DNA of 64,000 nucleotides from Actinomadura citrea (GTDB lineage: Bacteria; Actinomycetota; Actinomycetes; Streptosporangiales; Streptosporangiaceae): the NCBI RefSeq assembly GCF_013409045.1, contig NZ_JACCBT010000001.1, positions 7,728,669-7,792,668 on the forward strand, written 5' to 3'. The notes beneath the pieces were generated by a model. That model searched no databases and was not told the DNA's origin. It worked only from the letters and a program-made list of their open reading frames with translations. Below, piece by piece: positions 16,119 to 24,724 of this stretch. Each line of letters begins with the position of its first letter. Position 1 is the first letter of the stretch. The translations under genes were made by a program, and so were the position numbers.

Positions 16119-16389
16119 TTTCTCCTCCGTCTATGGGGGCGGCGAAAACCGGCCGATCCCTCGGATCCCCCTGGGCGGCGGGGTTCGCGCGGGTCGGCAG
16201 GGCACTGAGCTGCGGAAATGATCTGCGAGGACCTTGCCGTCCCTTGGTGATTTCAGTACCTTTGCCACTTCGAGACGCCTTCCAGGCGTTTTGTCCCACT
16301 CAGGTGGGCCGGGGTGCCATCCCCGCGCAACAAGGCCCGCGACCCCCTCGTCGACCGGGCCCGCACATCGTCAGCGCCGCTCTCTCTCA

Positions 16390-16514
16390 GCGGCACCCGC
16401 CGAGTCCGCCATGGCGCGGAGCCGGGGACCCAACCCGCACTGGGGTGAATCGGCCTGCTCAGGCCGTAGGGCGACTTCCACGTCCGAACCCGTCAGCTAA
16501 CCCGGTAGGCGGCA
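16390..16514 (+). promoter_or_regulatory. c-di-AMP (ydaO-type) riboswitch
   Basis: Conserved blocks of the ydaO/yuaA leader occur in order: CGGAGCCGGGGACCCAAC, TGGGGTGAATC, TAGGGCGACTTCC, then CCGAACCCGTCAGCTAACC and GGTAGGCGG. These are the hallmark GGGGA, GGTGAA, CGAACCCGTCAGCTAAC and GTAGGC elements. The flanking CCCGCCGAG and GGTAGGCGG can close a long-range stem. The aptamer ends 10 bases before the ribosome site of an NlpC/P60-like wall hydrolase. c-di-AMP riboswitches turn off wall-hydrolase genes in actinomycetes when the ligand is high. Exact 5' end and expression platform are estimated. Confidence 0.9.
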
Positions 16515-16536
16515 CATGGAAGCAAGGAGCCCCCCT

Positions 16537-17238
16537 TTGAAAGGCAAGCACAACAAGCCCTCGCGTTTTCCCCGGCCCAACCCTTGGGCCACGGTCACGC
16601 TGACGGGTCTCGCCGTCCTCGGCGTGACGGCGGCCGTGCCGACGGCCTTGCAGCACGCGTCCACCGAGACGGTCGCCGCCGTCCAGACCGTGCCGAAGCA
16701 GCGGACCGCGCCGCAGGATCAGGTCAGAGCACAGGCCCAGGTCCACAAGGAGTTCAAGCCGCCGGCGAAGGCCGAGCCGTCGACGAAGGCCGAGCCCCAG
16801 AAGCAGGCCGCCGAGCCGGAGCCGGACGATCGGTCCAAGGTCATCACGCGGGCCGAGACCTGGCATCCGCACTCCGACCAGCGGATCCCCTACAGCCAGA
16901 CCAGCACGCACAACGGCTACCGCACCGACTGCTCGGGCTACGTGTCCATGGCGCTGGGGCTGTCCAAGCCCGGGACGAACACCGTCGGCCTCACCTCGTC
17001 GCGGTACACCGAGCGCATCGAGATGTCCGAGCTGAAGAAGGGCGACCTCGTCATGGACGCCCTGGGCAGCAACACCACCCGGCACGTCGTCATCTTCGAG
17101 AAGTGGGCCGACAAGGACCACTCGTCGTACTGGGCCTACGAGCAGCGCGGCCGGTACGGAACCGACCACCGGACGCTCGACTACGGGCTGTCCTCGGACG
17201 ACGAGTACAAGGCGTACCGGCCGACGTCCCTCAAGTAG
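16537..17238 (+). CDS. Secreted NlpC/P60-like cell-wall hydrolase under c-di-AMP riboswitch
   Basis: I place the start at TTG 16537 because AAGGAG (16524-16529) precedes it by seven bases. An in-frame ATG at 16516 overlaps the end of the riboswitch and has no ribosome site. That gives 233 residues. A basic N-terminus is followed by a hydrophobic signal segment (WATVTLTGLAVLGVTAAVPTA), a Lys/Pro/Glu-rich linker and the peptidase domain. Cys132 sits in YRTDCSGYVSMALGL, and the catalytic His in TRHVVIFEKW. YWAYEQRG supplies the third polar site. NlpC/P60 enzymes cut peptidoglycan stem peptides, consistent with riboswitch control of wall remodelling. Confidence 0.8.
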   Translation: MKGKHNKPSRFPRPNPWATVTLTGLAVLGVTAAVPTALQHASTETVAAVQTVPKQRTAPQDQVRAQAQVHKEFKPPAKAEPSTKAEPQKQAAEPEPDDRSKVITRAETWHPHSDQRIPYSQTSTHNGYRTDCSGYVSMALGLSKPGTNTVGLTSSRYTERIEMSELKKGDLVMDALGSNTTRHVVIFEKWADKDHSSYWAYEQRGRYGTDHRTLDYGLSSDDEYKAYRPTSLK

Positions 17239-17260
17239 GCCGCCCGGAAGGCCTCGGGAA

Positions 17261-17293
17261 CGCCCGGCATCGGCGGATCGCCGGTGCCGGGCG
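17261..17293. terminator. Bidirectional terminator between wall hydrolase and hopanoid operon
   Basis: CGCCCGGCAtCGGCG (17261-17275) pairs with CGCCGgTGCCGGGCG (17279-17293) around a tiny loop, with one mismatch. It lies between convergent genes ending at 17238 and 17318. Confidence 0.6.
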
Positions 17294-17317
17294 GAACGGG
17301 CCGGGGAGCGAGACGGG

Positions 17318-18322
17318 TCAGACGGAGCGGACGGCCCGCAAGGACTCCTTCAGGGAGCCGAGGGTCGAGAAGACGGCCGTGGGTTCGTAGCCGCAGTGGG
17401 CCATGCAGTTGGCACAGCGGGAGTCGCGTCCCCTTCCGTAGGAGTCCCAGTCGGTCTCGTCCAGGAGTTCCCGGTAGGTCTGCGCGTAGCCGTCCGACAT
17501 CAGGTAGCAGGGACGCTGCCAGCCGAAGAGGGAGTAGGACGGGATCGCCCAGGCCGTGCAGGGGAAGTCGACCTTGCCTTCCAGGAAGTCCAGGAACAAA
17601 GGCGAGTGGTTGAAGCGCCACCGCTTGCGGTTGCCGTTCCCGAACGCCTTGCGGAACAGCTCCCGCGTCTCCTGGACGCCGAGGAAGTGGTCCTGGTCGG
17701 GTGCCTTGTCGTAGGCGTAGCCGGGCGAGATCATCATCTCGTCGACCTCGAGGTCGTCGTTGAGGTAGTTCATGACGTCGATGACGGTCTGCGGCGTGTC
17801 CGTGTTGAAGATCGTCGTGTTGGTGGTGACGCGGAACCCCCGCCGCTTGCACTCCCTGATCGCCGCGACCGCGTCGTCGAAGACGCCGTCCTTGCAGACG
17901 GACTCGTCGTGGCGTTCGCGCAGGCCGTCGATGTGCACCGCCCACGCGAAGTACGGCGACGGCGTGAACTTGTCGATCTTCCTGGGTATCAGCAGCGCGT
18001 TCGTGCACAGGAAGACGAACTTCTTGCGCCGGACGAGCTCGTTCACCAGCTCGTCGATCTGCGGGTGCATGAGCGGCTCGCCGCCCGCGATGGAGACCAT
18101 CGGCGCGCCGCACTCCTCGATGGCGGCGATGGCCTGCTCGACCGGCATGCGCTTCTTCAGCACGTCGTGCGGGTGCTGGATCTTCCCGCAGCCGGCGCAG
18201 GCGAGGTTGCAGGCGAACAGGGGCTCCAGCTCGACGATGAGCGGGAACTTCTCCCGGCCGCGCAGCTTGTTGCGGAGGATGTAGCCCCCGATGCGAAGGC
18301 TCTGGCGGAGCGGCATGCTCAT
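17318..18322 (-). CDS. hpnH: HpnH adenosyl-hopene transferase (radical SAM)
   Basis: The protein has 334 residues. FACNLACAGCGK holds Cys38, Cys42 and Cys45, the CX3CX2C that binds the radical-SAM 4Fe-4S cluster, and SIAGGEPLMHP is the SAM-binding GGEP motif. C-terminal cysteines (CANCMAHCGYEP) belong to the SPASM-like tail typical of HpnH. The enzyme joins a 5'-deoxyadenosyl group to hopene, the first step of bacteriohopanepolyol side-chain synthesis. It is the last gene of the minus-strand hopanoid operon, 62 bp after shc. The next pathway gene, hpnG (adenosylhopane nucleosidase), is absent. The gene ends at a hairpin, so the pathway would have to be completed elsewhere. Confidence 0.93.
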   Translation of the reverse strand: MSMPLRQSLRIGGYILRNKLRGREKFPLIVELEPLFACNLACAGCGKIQHPHDVLKKRMPVEQAIAAIEECGAPMVSIAGGEPLMHPQIDELVNELVRRKKFVFLCTNALLIPRKIDKFTPSPYFAWAVHIDGLRERHDESVCKDGVFDDAVAAIRECKRRGFRVTTNTTIFNTDTPQTVIDVMNYLNDDLEVDEMMISPGYAYDKAPDQDHFLGVQETRELFRKAFGNGNRKRWRFNHSPLFLDFLEGKVDFPCTAWAIPSYSLFGWQRPCYLMSDGYAQTYRELLDETDWDSYGRGRDSRCANCMAHCGYEPTAVFSTLGSLKESLRAVRSV

Positions 18323-18383
18323 GGTGTCCGGACCTCCTTGTGCAGGGTGAACTCGGTGGCCCCCACCGGCCCGCGCGCCCGCC

Positions 18384-20246
18384 TCATGTCGCGCCGTCCA
18401 GGTAGCGGCCGAGGGCGCTGACGGGGAAGACCAGCCGGTACAGGTGGTAGTTGATGTAGAAGTCGCCGGGGAAGCCGGTACCGGTGAACTGCTCCTCGTC
18501 CCAGTTGCCGTCCGGGCGCTGGTGGTCGACGAGCCACCGCACGCCGGCCTCCACGGCCGGAGTGCGCTCGCCGGCGGCGAGCAGCGCCAGCAGCGCCCAG
18601 GCCGTCTGCGACGGGGTGGACCCGCCCCGCCCGATCCACGCGGGGTCGTCGTAGGAGCGCAGGTCCTCGCCCCAGCCGCCGTCCGGGTTCTGGTGGTCCT
18701 CCAGCCAGACCACGGCGCGCCGGATCGCGGGCCTGCCGGGACGGACCCCGGCCGCGACGAGCGCGGGCACCACGCTGCCCGTTCCGTAGACGTGGTTCGC
18801 TCCCCAGCGCCCGAACCACGAGCCGTCCGCCTCCTGCGCCCTGAGCAGCCAGACGACGGCGCGCCTGACCACGGCCGACTCCGCGAGGCCCTCCTTCGAC
18901 AGCGCCTCGACGACGTGGGCGGTGACGTCGGCGGACGGCGGGTCGATGACGGCGCCGAAGTCGCAGAAGGGCAGCTTGGTGCACAGCTCGCGGGTGTTGT
19001 CGGCGTCGAAGGCGCCGAAGCCGCCGTCGCGCGAGGCCATCCCGTCCAGCCAGCGGACGGCCCGCCTGATCGGCTCCTCCGCCTTCGGGAAGGACGCCCT
19101 GCGCAGCGCCAGGATCGCCTCGGCGGTGTCGTCGGTGTCGGGGTAGACGTCGTTGTCGAACTCGAACGCCCAGCCGCCCGGCGGGACGTCCGGCCGCTTC
19201 ACCGACCAGTCCCCCGGCCCGCGGACCTCCTCGCCGACCACCCACTCGGCCGCCCGCAGCAGCGAGGGATGGTCGGCGGCCACGCCCGCGTCGGCCAGGG
19301 CGTTCATGGCGAGCACCGTGTCCCAGACGGGCGACTGGCACGCCTCGAGACGGCGCCCCCGCTCGTCGCGGATCGTGAAGCGTTCGAGCCCGTCCAGGCC
19401 GCGCCTGATGACCGGATGGTCGAGGCCGTAGCCGAGCTCGTGCAGCGCCATCAGCGAGTACACCCACGGCGGCTGGATGCCGCCCCAGCAGCCGTCGGCC
19501 TCCTGCCTGGCGATGATCCAGTCGGCGGCCCGGCGCAGCGCCGCCCGGCGCAGCGGGCGCACCGGCCGCCTCTCGTACACGTGCAGGACGCGGTCGAGGG
19601 CGTTGAACGCCGCTCCCCAGCCCCGGGCGTCCTTGGCCGGCATGACGCCGCAGCGCAGTTCGGGCAGGTCGAACGGCAGCGCCCGGACGGGACGCAACGA
19701 CCCGAGGATCGTCAGCGGGACGATCGTCTGCCGCGCCCAGCACGCCCAGTCGTAGACGTTCAGCGGGACGCGGCTCGGCAGGAACATCAGCTCGGGCGGC
19801 ATGACCGGCAGGTCGTTCCAGGACCACTGCCCGAACAGCGCCAGCCAGATGCGGGTGAAGACGCGGCTGCCCTCGATCCCGCCCGCCTCCCGCACGTACG
19901 CGGCGGCCTCGCGCATGTGCCCGGCGTCCACCGGGTCGCCGGCGAACCGCAGCGCGACGTACGCCTCGATCGTCGTGGACAGGTCGGCCGGGCCGCCGTG
20001 GAAGTTCGCCCACGTGCCGTCGTCCCGCTGCCGGGAGCGGATCCAGCGCGCCGCGTCCTTGGTGTCGGCGTCGGAGCGGATGCCGAGGAACTGGCGGAGC
20101 AGGAGGTCCTCGGCGTCCATGGTGACGTTGGTCTCCAGCTCGGCCTTCCACCAGCCCTCGGGCGACTGAAGGCCGATCAGGTGGTCGCGGGCCGCCTCCA
20201 CGGCGGCGGCCGCGCCGGTGAGTCCGGACACGTCGGTGGTGGTCAT
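18384..20246 (-). CDS. shc: Squalene-hopene cyclase
   Basis: The protein has 620 residues, close to the family's 630. The catalytic acid motif DTDDTA is at residues 370-375 (YPDTDDTAEAIL), and repeated QW motifs occur (QSPEGWWKAELETN, QNPDGGWGEDL, QRPDGNWDEEQ, QEADGSWFGRWG). The enzyme protonates squalene and cyclises it to hopene/hopanol at the inner membrane face. It follows the polyprenyl synthase gene by 31 bp and precedes hpnH by 62 bp. The C-terminal DFYINYHLYRLVFPVSAL is the conserved membrane-channel end. Start ATG is preceded by GAAGGGAAGC. Confidence 0.95.
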   Translation of the reverse strand: MTTTDVSGLTGAAAAVEAARDHLIGLQSPEGWWKAELETNVTMDAEDLLLRQFLGIRSDADTKDAARWIRSRQRDDGTWANFHGGPADLSTTIEAYVALRFAGDPVDAGHMREAAAYVREAGGIEGSRVFTRIWLALFGQWSWNDLPVMPPELMFLPSRVPLNVYDWACWARQTIVPLTILGSLRPVRALPFDLPELRCGVMPAKDARGWGAAFNALDRVLHVYERRPVRPLRRAALRRAADWIIARQEADGCWGGIQPPWVYSLMALHELGYGLDHPVIRRGLDGLERFTIRDERGRRLEACQSPVWDTVLAMNALADAGVAADHPSLLRAAEWVVGEEVRGPGDWSVKRPDVPPGGWAFEFDNDVYPDTDDTAEAILALRRASFPKAEEPIRRAVRWLDGMASRDGGFGAFDADNTRELCTKLPFCDFGAVIDPPSADVTAHVVEALSKEGLAESAVVRRAVVWLLRAQEADGSWFGRWGANHVYGTGSVVPALVAAGVRPGRPAIRRAVVWLEDHQNPDGGWGEDLRSYDDPAWIGRGGSTPSQTAWALLALLAAGERTPAVEAGVRWLVDHQRPDGNWDEEQFTGTGFPGDFYINYHLYRLVFPVSALGRYLDGAT

Positions 20247-20277
20247 GCAGCGCTTCCCTTCTCGCCGGCGCGGCGGG

Positions 20278-21288
20278 TCAGTGGTCCCGGGAGGTGACGA
20301 ACAGCGCGATGTCGTGGAACTCGGCGGCCACGGGATCGTCCACGCCCGAGTCGTCGAGGTGGCGCCCGGCGGCGGCGACGCGGCGGTCGGCCTCGGCGGC
20401 GGCCCAGTCCCGTCCGCCCGCCGCCTCGACGAGCCGGGCCATCTCCCGCAGGGCGTCCTCGGACGGCGGCCCGGGGTCGGCGTACAGCGCGGCGAGCCGC
20501 CGCGACTCGGGGCGCCCGGCGTTCAGCGCGTACACGACCGGCAGCGACTTCTTGCGCGCCCGCAGGTCGGCCAGGACGGGCTTGCCGGTCGTGTCCGGGC
20601 TGCCCCAGATGCCGAGCAGGTCGTCGACGAGCTGGAACGCGAGGCCCATCTCGGCGCCGAACCCGGTCAGGTGGGTGACGAGCCGGGCGGGGCCCTCGGC
20701 CAGCATCGCCCCGATCGAGCAGGCGCAGGCGAGCAGGGCGCCGGTCTTGCCCGCCGCCATCGTCAGGCACTCGTCGAGGGTCACGTCGTCGCGCTGCTCG
20801 AACCCGATGTCGAGCGCCTGGCCCGCGATGAGCCGCTGCGTGGCGGCGGTCAGCGCGCGCGCCGCCCAGTGGGCGCCGCGCGTCTGCTGCTCCAGGAGCA
20901 GGTTCTCCGACAGCGCCATCAGCGCGTCGCCGCCGAGGATGGCGGCGGACGGGCCGAACACCGTCCACGCGGCGGGACGGTGCCGGCGGGTCCGGTCGCC
21001 GTCCATGATGTCGTCGTGCAGCAGCGAGAACGCGTGCACGAACTCGACGGCGACGGCGCCGGGCAGCGCCGTCTCCTCGGACGCGCCGGCGGCCCGTGCG
21101 GACAGCAGCGCCAGCGCGGGACGCAGCGCCTTGCCGCCCGCGGCGGCGGGCTCGCCGTTCTCGTCGGTCCACCCGAGGTGGTAGGCGACGACGCGTCGGG
21201 TCCACGGGTCGAGCCGCTCCGCGCAGGCGCGCATGGCCTGGTCGACCAGGGCGCGCCCGCCGGTGACCGAGGTCGGGACGGCGGTCAT
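20278..21288 (-). CDS. Polyprenyl diphosphate synthase of the hopanoid operon (FPP/GGPP type)
   Basis: The protein has 336 residues. The start ATG overlaps the hpnE stop as ATGA, so translation is coupled. The first Asp-rich motif is D92-D96 in HDDIMDGDRTRR and the second is FQLVDDLLGIWG. GGKALRPAL is the conserved KxxRP-type isopentenyl diphosphate site. The enzyme condenses IPP units to farnesyl (or geranylgeranyl) diphosphate. Within this operon it supplies FPP to HpnD, and Streptomyces hopanoid clusters have the same gene in the same place. Chain length cannot be read off safely. Confidence 0.9.
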   Translation of the reverse strand: MTAVPTSVTGGRALVDQAMRACAERLDPWTRRVVAYHLGWTDENGEPAAAGGKALRPALALLSARAAGASEETALPGAVAVEFVHAFSLLHDDIMDGDRTRRHRPAAWTVFGPSAAILGGDALMALSENLLLEQQTRGAHWAARALTAATQRLIAGQALDIGFEQRDDVTLDECLTMAAGKTGALLACACSIGAMLAEGPARLVTHLTGFGAEMGLAFQLVDDLLGIWGSPDTTGKPVLADLRARKKSLPVVYALNAGRPESRRLAALYADPGPPSEDALREMARLVEAAGGRDWAAAEADRRVAAAGRHLDDSGVDDPVAAEFHDIALFVTSRDH

Positions 21289-22685
21289 CGGCCGCTCACC
21301 TCCGAGGTCGTCCGGTGCAGGTGGCGGCGGACGAGTCGGGCCGCGGTCAGACCGCTGCGCACGGCTCCCTCCATCGTGTCGGGCCAGCCCGTGTCCGTCC
21401 ACGCGCCGGCGAGGAACAGCCACGGCAGCCGGGTCGCGGACGCGGGACGCAGCGCGTCGCTGCCGGGGCTCTGACGGAACGTCGCGTGCCGCTCCCGTGT
21501 CACGAAGAAGTCGGTGACGCGGGAGCGGCGGGCGGCCGGGAACAGCCGCTCCAGTTCGGCGAGGTACACCGCGCGCAGCTCGGCGGTGGGCGTGTCGATC
21601 CAGCGGTCGGCCGCCGAGACCGAGACCGCCAGGTACTGGCCGCCGCCGGTGAGGCCGCCGACCGCGGTGCGGTCGAACACCCACTGGACGGGCGAGCCGA
21701 CCGCCGCGGCGAAGGGCAGGTCCGCACCGTCCACCCGCAGGACGGGACGGTCGTAGACGACGTGGACGTTGACGATCGGGCTGGATCCGAGGCCGCCCCA
21801 GCGCGCCCGTTCAGGGGCCGCCTCCTCGGGGACGATCGCGGCCGCCGCCCGGTGGGGCACGGCGACGACGACGGCGTCGGCGCCGACCGGGGAGCCGTTC
21901 ACGACGAGCTTCGGCCCGGCGTCGATCGCCGTGACCTTCGCGTTCAGGCGGATCCGGCCGCCGTCACGCTCGATCCTGGCCGCCGGGAGCGTGCCGTGCA
22001 GGTCGCCGAGCGGGACCGCGGGCACGCCGATGTCGGCGGCGTCCGAGCGGCCGAGGAGCGCGGTCTGGCACACGAACGCGGCGGGACCGAGCGCGGCGCC
22101 GTCCAGGCGGGCGTTGAGGGAGGCCGTGACGAACAGCTCCCAGAGCGCCTCGCGCGCCCAGGAGCCCTGCCCGTGTTCGGCGAGCCAGGTGCCCATGCTG
22201 ATCCGGTCGTTCGACGGGTCGGCCGGATCGACGCGGTCGAGCGCCAGCGACGCGCCGACCGCCCGCAGCCGGTCGGACGGCGAGAGCAGCCGGTACCCGG
22301 CGAGCGCGGGCAGCAGGTGCAGCGGTCCCGGGGCCTTCGCACGGCGGAGCCGGCCGGTGGGCGCCGCACGGCGGAGCCGTCCGCCGCGACCGTCCGGGGC
22401 CAGGACGCGGACGTCGAAGCGGTCCTGGACGCGCACGCGGTCCAGCGCGTCCAGCCGGGCGAGCAGCCCCCGATACGCCGAGCAGCACTTCAGGAAGATG
22501 TGCTGCCCGTTGTCGACCGTCAGCCCGTCCCGCGAGAACGAGTGGGTGGCGCCGCCGAGCCGGGGCCGCGCCTCGTAGATCGTCGCGCGGACCCCCGCCT
22601 CCTGGAGCGCCAGCGCGGTGGTGACCCCGGCGAGCCCGCCGCCGACGATCGCGACCTCCGCCGGGCCGCCGTCGCGGGCGCTCAC
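21285..22685 (-). CDS. hpnE: HpnE hydroxysqualene dehydroxylase (FAD)
   Basis: Started at GTG 22685, which overlaps the hpnD stop (GTGA), the protein has 466 residues. An open frame further upstream lies inside hpnD. VAIVGGGLAGVTTALALQ and IYEARPRLGGATHSF form the FAD dinucleotide-binding fold of amine-oxidase/phytoene-desaturase-like proteins. The C-terminal FAD motif is LFLAGAWTDTGWPDTMEGAV. HpnE reduces hydroxysqualene to squalene, the last of the three-step HpnD-HpnC-HpnE route that replaces squalene synthase. Its position between hpnD and the prenyl synthase gene supports the assignment. Confidence 0.92.
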   Translation of the reverse strand: MSARDGGPAEVAIVGGGLAGVTTALALQEAGVRATIYEARPRLGGATHSFSRDGLTVDNGQHIFLKCCSAYRGLLARLDALDRVRVQDRFDVRVLAPDGRGGRLRRAAPTGRLRRAKAPGPLHLLPALAGYRLLSPSDRLRAVGASLALDRVDPADPSNDRISMGTWLAEHGQGSWAREALWELFVTASLNARLDGAALGPAAFVCQTALLGRSDAADIGVPAVPLGDLHGTLPAARIERDGGRIRLNAKVTAIDAGPKLVVNGSPVGADAVVVAVPHRAAAAIVPEEAAPERARWGGLGSSPIVNVHVVYDRPVLRVDGADLPFAAAVGSPVQWVFDRTAVGGLTGGGQYLAVSVSAADRWIDTPTAELRAVYLAELERLFPAARRSRVTDFFVTRERHATFRQSPGSDALRPASATRLPWLFLAGAWTDTGWPDTMEGAVRSGLTAARLVRRHLHRTTSEVSGR

Positions 22686-23542
22686 CGGTGGATCCCGGCC
22701 ATCGCCATGGCGGACACGGTCGCCTTCTCCCAGGCGGGCAGGGACGTCCGCGTCTCCAGGGCGGCCAGCGGATCGGCCGTGATGCGCCGCAGCAGGTGCC
22801 GGTAGATCCCCGCCATCGCGCCGGCGCACGCGGCGCTGCGCCGGTCGAGCATGGGCAGCAGCCTCAGGCCGTCGGCGTACCAGCGCCCCGCCCGCTCCGC
22901 CTGGAAGCGGATGAGGCTCGCCAACCGGTCGGGGTCGTCGGTCACCCGGCCCCTCTCGTCACGGTCGAGCGGGCACCCGAACCGGACGAGGTCCTTGGCG
23001 GGGAGGTAGACGCGGCCGTTCACCCCGTCCTCCCGGACGTCGCGGAGGATGTTCGTCAGCTGCAGCGCGACGCCGAGCGCGTCGGCGCGCGGCACGGCCG
23101 TGGCGGGGTCGGCCGTCCCGAACACGCCGAGCGACAGGCGGCCGACGGAGCCGGCGACGCAGCGGCAGTACCAGAGGAGGTCGTCGAAGGTGTCGTAGGT
23201 CTCGCCGCGCACATCGGCCTCGCAGCCGTCGATCAGCTCGCCGAACACCTCGATGGGGATCGGATGGCCGCGGGCGGCGTCGGCCAGCGCGACCAGCACC
23301 GGATCGGAGGGATGGGCGCCGGGGTCGGTGAGCCGCGCGCGTTCACCGGCGAGCTTCGCGAGCCGGTCCGCCACGGGCGCCCCGTGGTCGTCGCCGATGT
23401 CGTCGATCCGCCGGGCGAACGCGTACACGGCGCTGAGGGCCCGCCGCTTGGGCGGGGGAAGCAGCCGGATCCCGTACGAGAAGTTGCGCGCCTGGGAGCG
23501 TACGACGCTCTCGCAGTGCCGGTAGGCGGTGGATGCGTCCAT
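22682..23542 (-). CDS. hpnD: HpnD presqualene diphosphate synthase
   Basis: The protein has 286 residues. The two Asp-rich Mg sites of squalene/phytoene synthases are RRIDDIGDD and LRDVREDGVNGRVYLP. The N-terminal SYGIRLLPPPKRRALSAVYAF is the conserved substrate-entry region. HpnD joins two FPP molecules to presqualene diphosphate. The start ATG directly abuts the TAG of hpnC, and its end overlaps hpnE. It is distinguished from HpnC by operon order and by the NILRDVREDG form of the second motif. Confidence 0.92.
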   Translation of the reverse strand: MDASTAYRHCESVVRSQARNFSYGIRLLPPPKRRALSAVYAFARRIDDIGDDHGAPVADRLAKLAGERARLTDPGAHPSDPVLVALADAARGHPIPIEVFGELIDGCEADVRGETYDTFDDLLWYCRCVAGSVGRLSLGVFGTADPATAVPRADALGVALQLTNILRDVREDGVNGRVYLPAKDLVRFGCPLDRDERGRVTDDPDRLASLIRFQAERAGRWYADGLRLLPMLDRRSAACAGAMAGIYRHLLRRITADPLAALETRTSLPAWEKATVSAMAMAGIHR

Positions 23543-24409
23543 CTATGCTGCCCTTCTCCTTCCCATGGTCCGCGACCACTCGGCGAGCAGCCGCACCTTC
23601 CCCGCCCGTGGCGGGCCCGGCAGGACGTCGTAGGCGGCGCGCTCCAGCGCGTCGAGGGCGGCGAGGCCCCCCGCGACGTATCCGGCGACGGCGACCCGCG
23701 CGAACCCCTGGAGCCCGCCGGTGAGGGCGGCGCCCTCGCCGAGCATGCGCCGCGCCCGCTTCGCCTGGAGCGCCACGACGCCGCGCAGCCGGGTCGGGGT
23801 CGCCGCGGCGGTGAGGTCGTCCTCGGTGCAGCCGAAGCGCAGCAGGTCGTCCGCGGGCAGGTAGACGCGCCCGTTGCGGTGGTCCTCGCCGACGTCCTGG
23901 CAGTGCTCGATGACCTGCAGCGCGGTGCACACCTTGTCCGACAGGCGCAGCCGGTCGGGCGTGGCGGCGCCGAACACGTGCAGGACGATGTGCCCGACCG
24001 GATCGGCGGACAGCGCGCAGTAGCCGACGAGGTCGTCGAACGTCGCGTACCGGGTGACGTCCTGATCCTGGCGGTTCGCCTGGACCAGGCGGCGGAACGG
24101 CTCGGCGGGGATGCGGCGGGCGACGATCGTCCCCGCCAGGTCGCGCAGCACGGGCAGTTCCGGCCGCTCCCCGGCGTAGACGCGGTCGAGGTCGCGCTCG
24201 ACGAGGTCGAGGAGGCCGGCCCGCTCGCCCGGCGGCGCCTCGTCGCCGATGTCGTCGACCAGCCGGGCGTACCCGTACACGTTCAGCAGGTGCGCGCGGT
24301 GGCGCGCGGGAAGCAGCCGGGAGGCGACGGGGAAGTTCTCCCCGGACTGCAGTTCGGTCCTCGCCCGGCGTTCCTCGGTGGCGTTCCACAAACGCTCGCT
24401 GACGGACAT
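23543..24409 (-). CDS. hpnC: HpnC hydroxysqualene synthase
   Basis: Started at ATG 24409 it has 288 residues. An in-frame upstream ATG at 24448 adds only a Pro-rich extension without a better ribosome site. Motifs are ENFPVASRLLPARHRAHLLN, RLVDDIGDE and EHCQDVGEDHRNGRVYLP. HpnC converts presqualene diphosphate to hydroxysqualene. The EHCQDVGED form (rather than ILRDV) is typical of HpnC. It is the first gene of the operon hpnC-hpnD-hpnE-prenyl synthase-shc-hpnH, all minus strand with gaps under 65 bp or overlaps. Confidence 0.92.
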   Translation of the reverse strand: MSVSERLWNATEERRARTELQSGENFPVASRLLPARHRAHLLNVYGYARLVDDIGDEAPPGERAGLLDLVERDLDRVYAGERPELPVLRDLAGTIVARRIPAEPFRRLVQANRQDQDVTRYATFDDLVGYCALSADPVGHIVLHVFGAATPDRLRLSDKVCTALQVIEHCQDVGEDHRNGRVYLPADDLLRFGCTEDDLTAAATPTRLRGVVALQAKRARRMLGEGAALTGGLQGFARVAVAGYVAGGLAALDALERAAYDVLPGPPRAGKVRLLAEWSRTMGRRRAA

Positions 24410-24724
24410 GGTGTTCCCCTGGGGCGGTGGCGGCGCGGGGGCGTACATCGATGCCCGTTAACCGGGTGACCGACCGGTAAACATGACCGTCGACGGGGCC
24501 CATGATGCGTACGTCCCCGGTCGACGGCGCTGAGCCTCCCGAATTTCCGTCCTTTATGAATATAGGCCGGAAGCGGTCAGGCGGGAATATGGAATCGGAA
24601 GGCCGGGCGATCACCGGTGGTCATCGCGTATTCACCCATAAATGATCGTGGCCCCCGCGAGACGGGGGCCACGGGCCGGGCGGAACGGGCGGCGGCCGGT
24701 TCGGTGGGCGGTTCGGTGGGCGGT
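24410..24724. other. Leader of the hopanoid operon with an inverted repeat
   Basis: No gene is visible. CCGTCGAC (24487-24494) and GTCGACGG (24520-24527) form a perfect inverted repeat, extended by GGGG/CCCC, in the presumed 5' untranslated or promoter region of hpnC. Two 12-bp units (CGGTTCGGTGGG, 24697-24720) lie at the far end, just past the regulator remnant. Confidence 0.5.

Noticed and set aside
24697..24720. Two 12-bp tandem units as a CRISPR-like or regulatory array
   Set aside because: Only two exact units without spacers; it is a local slippage repeat. No CRISPR array is seen anywhere in the window.
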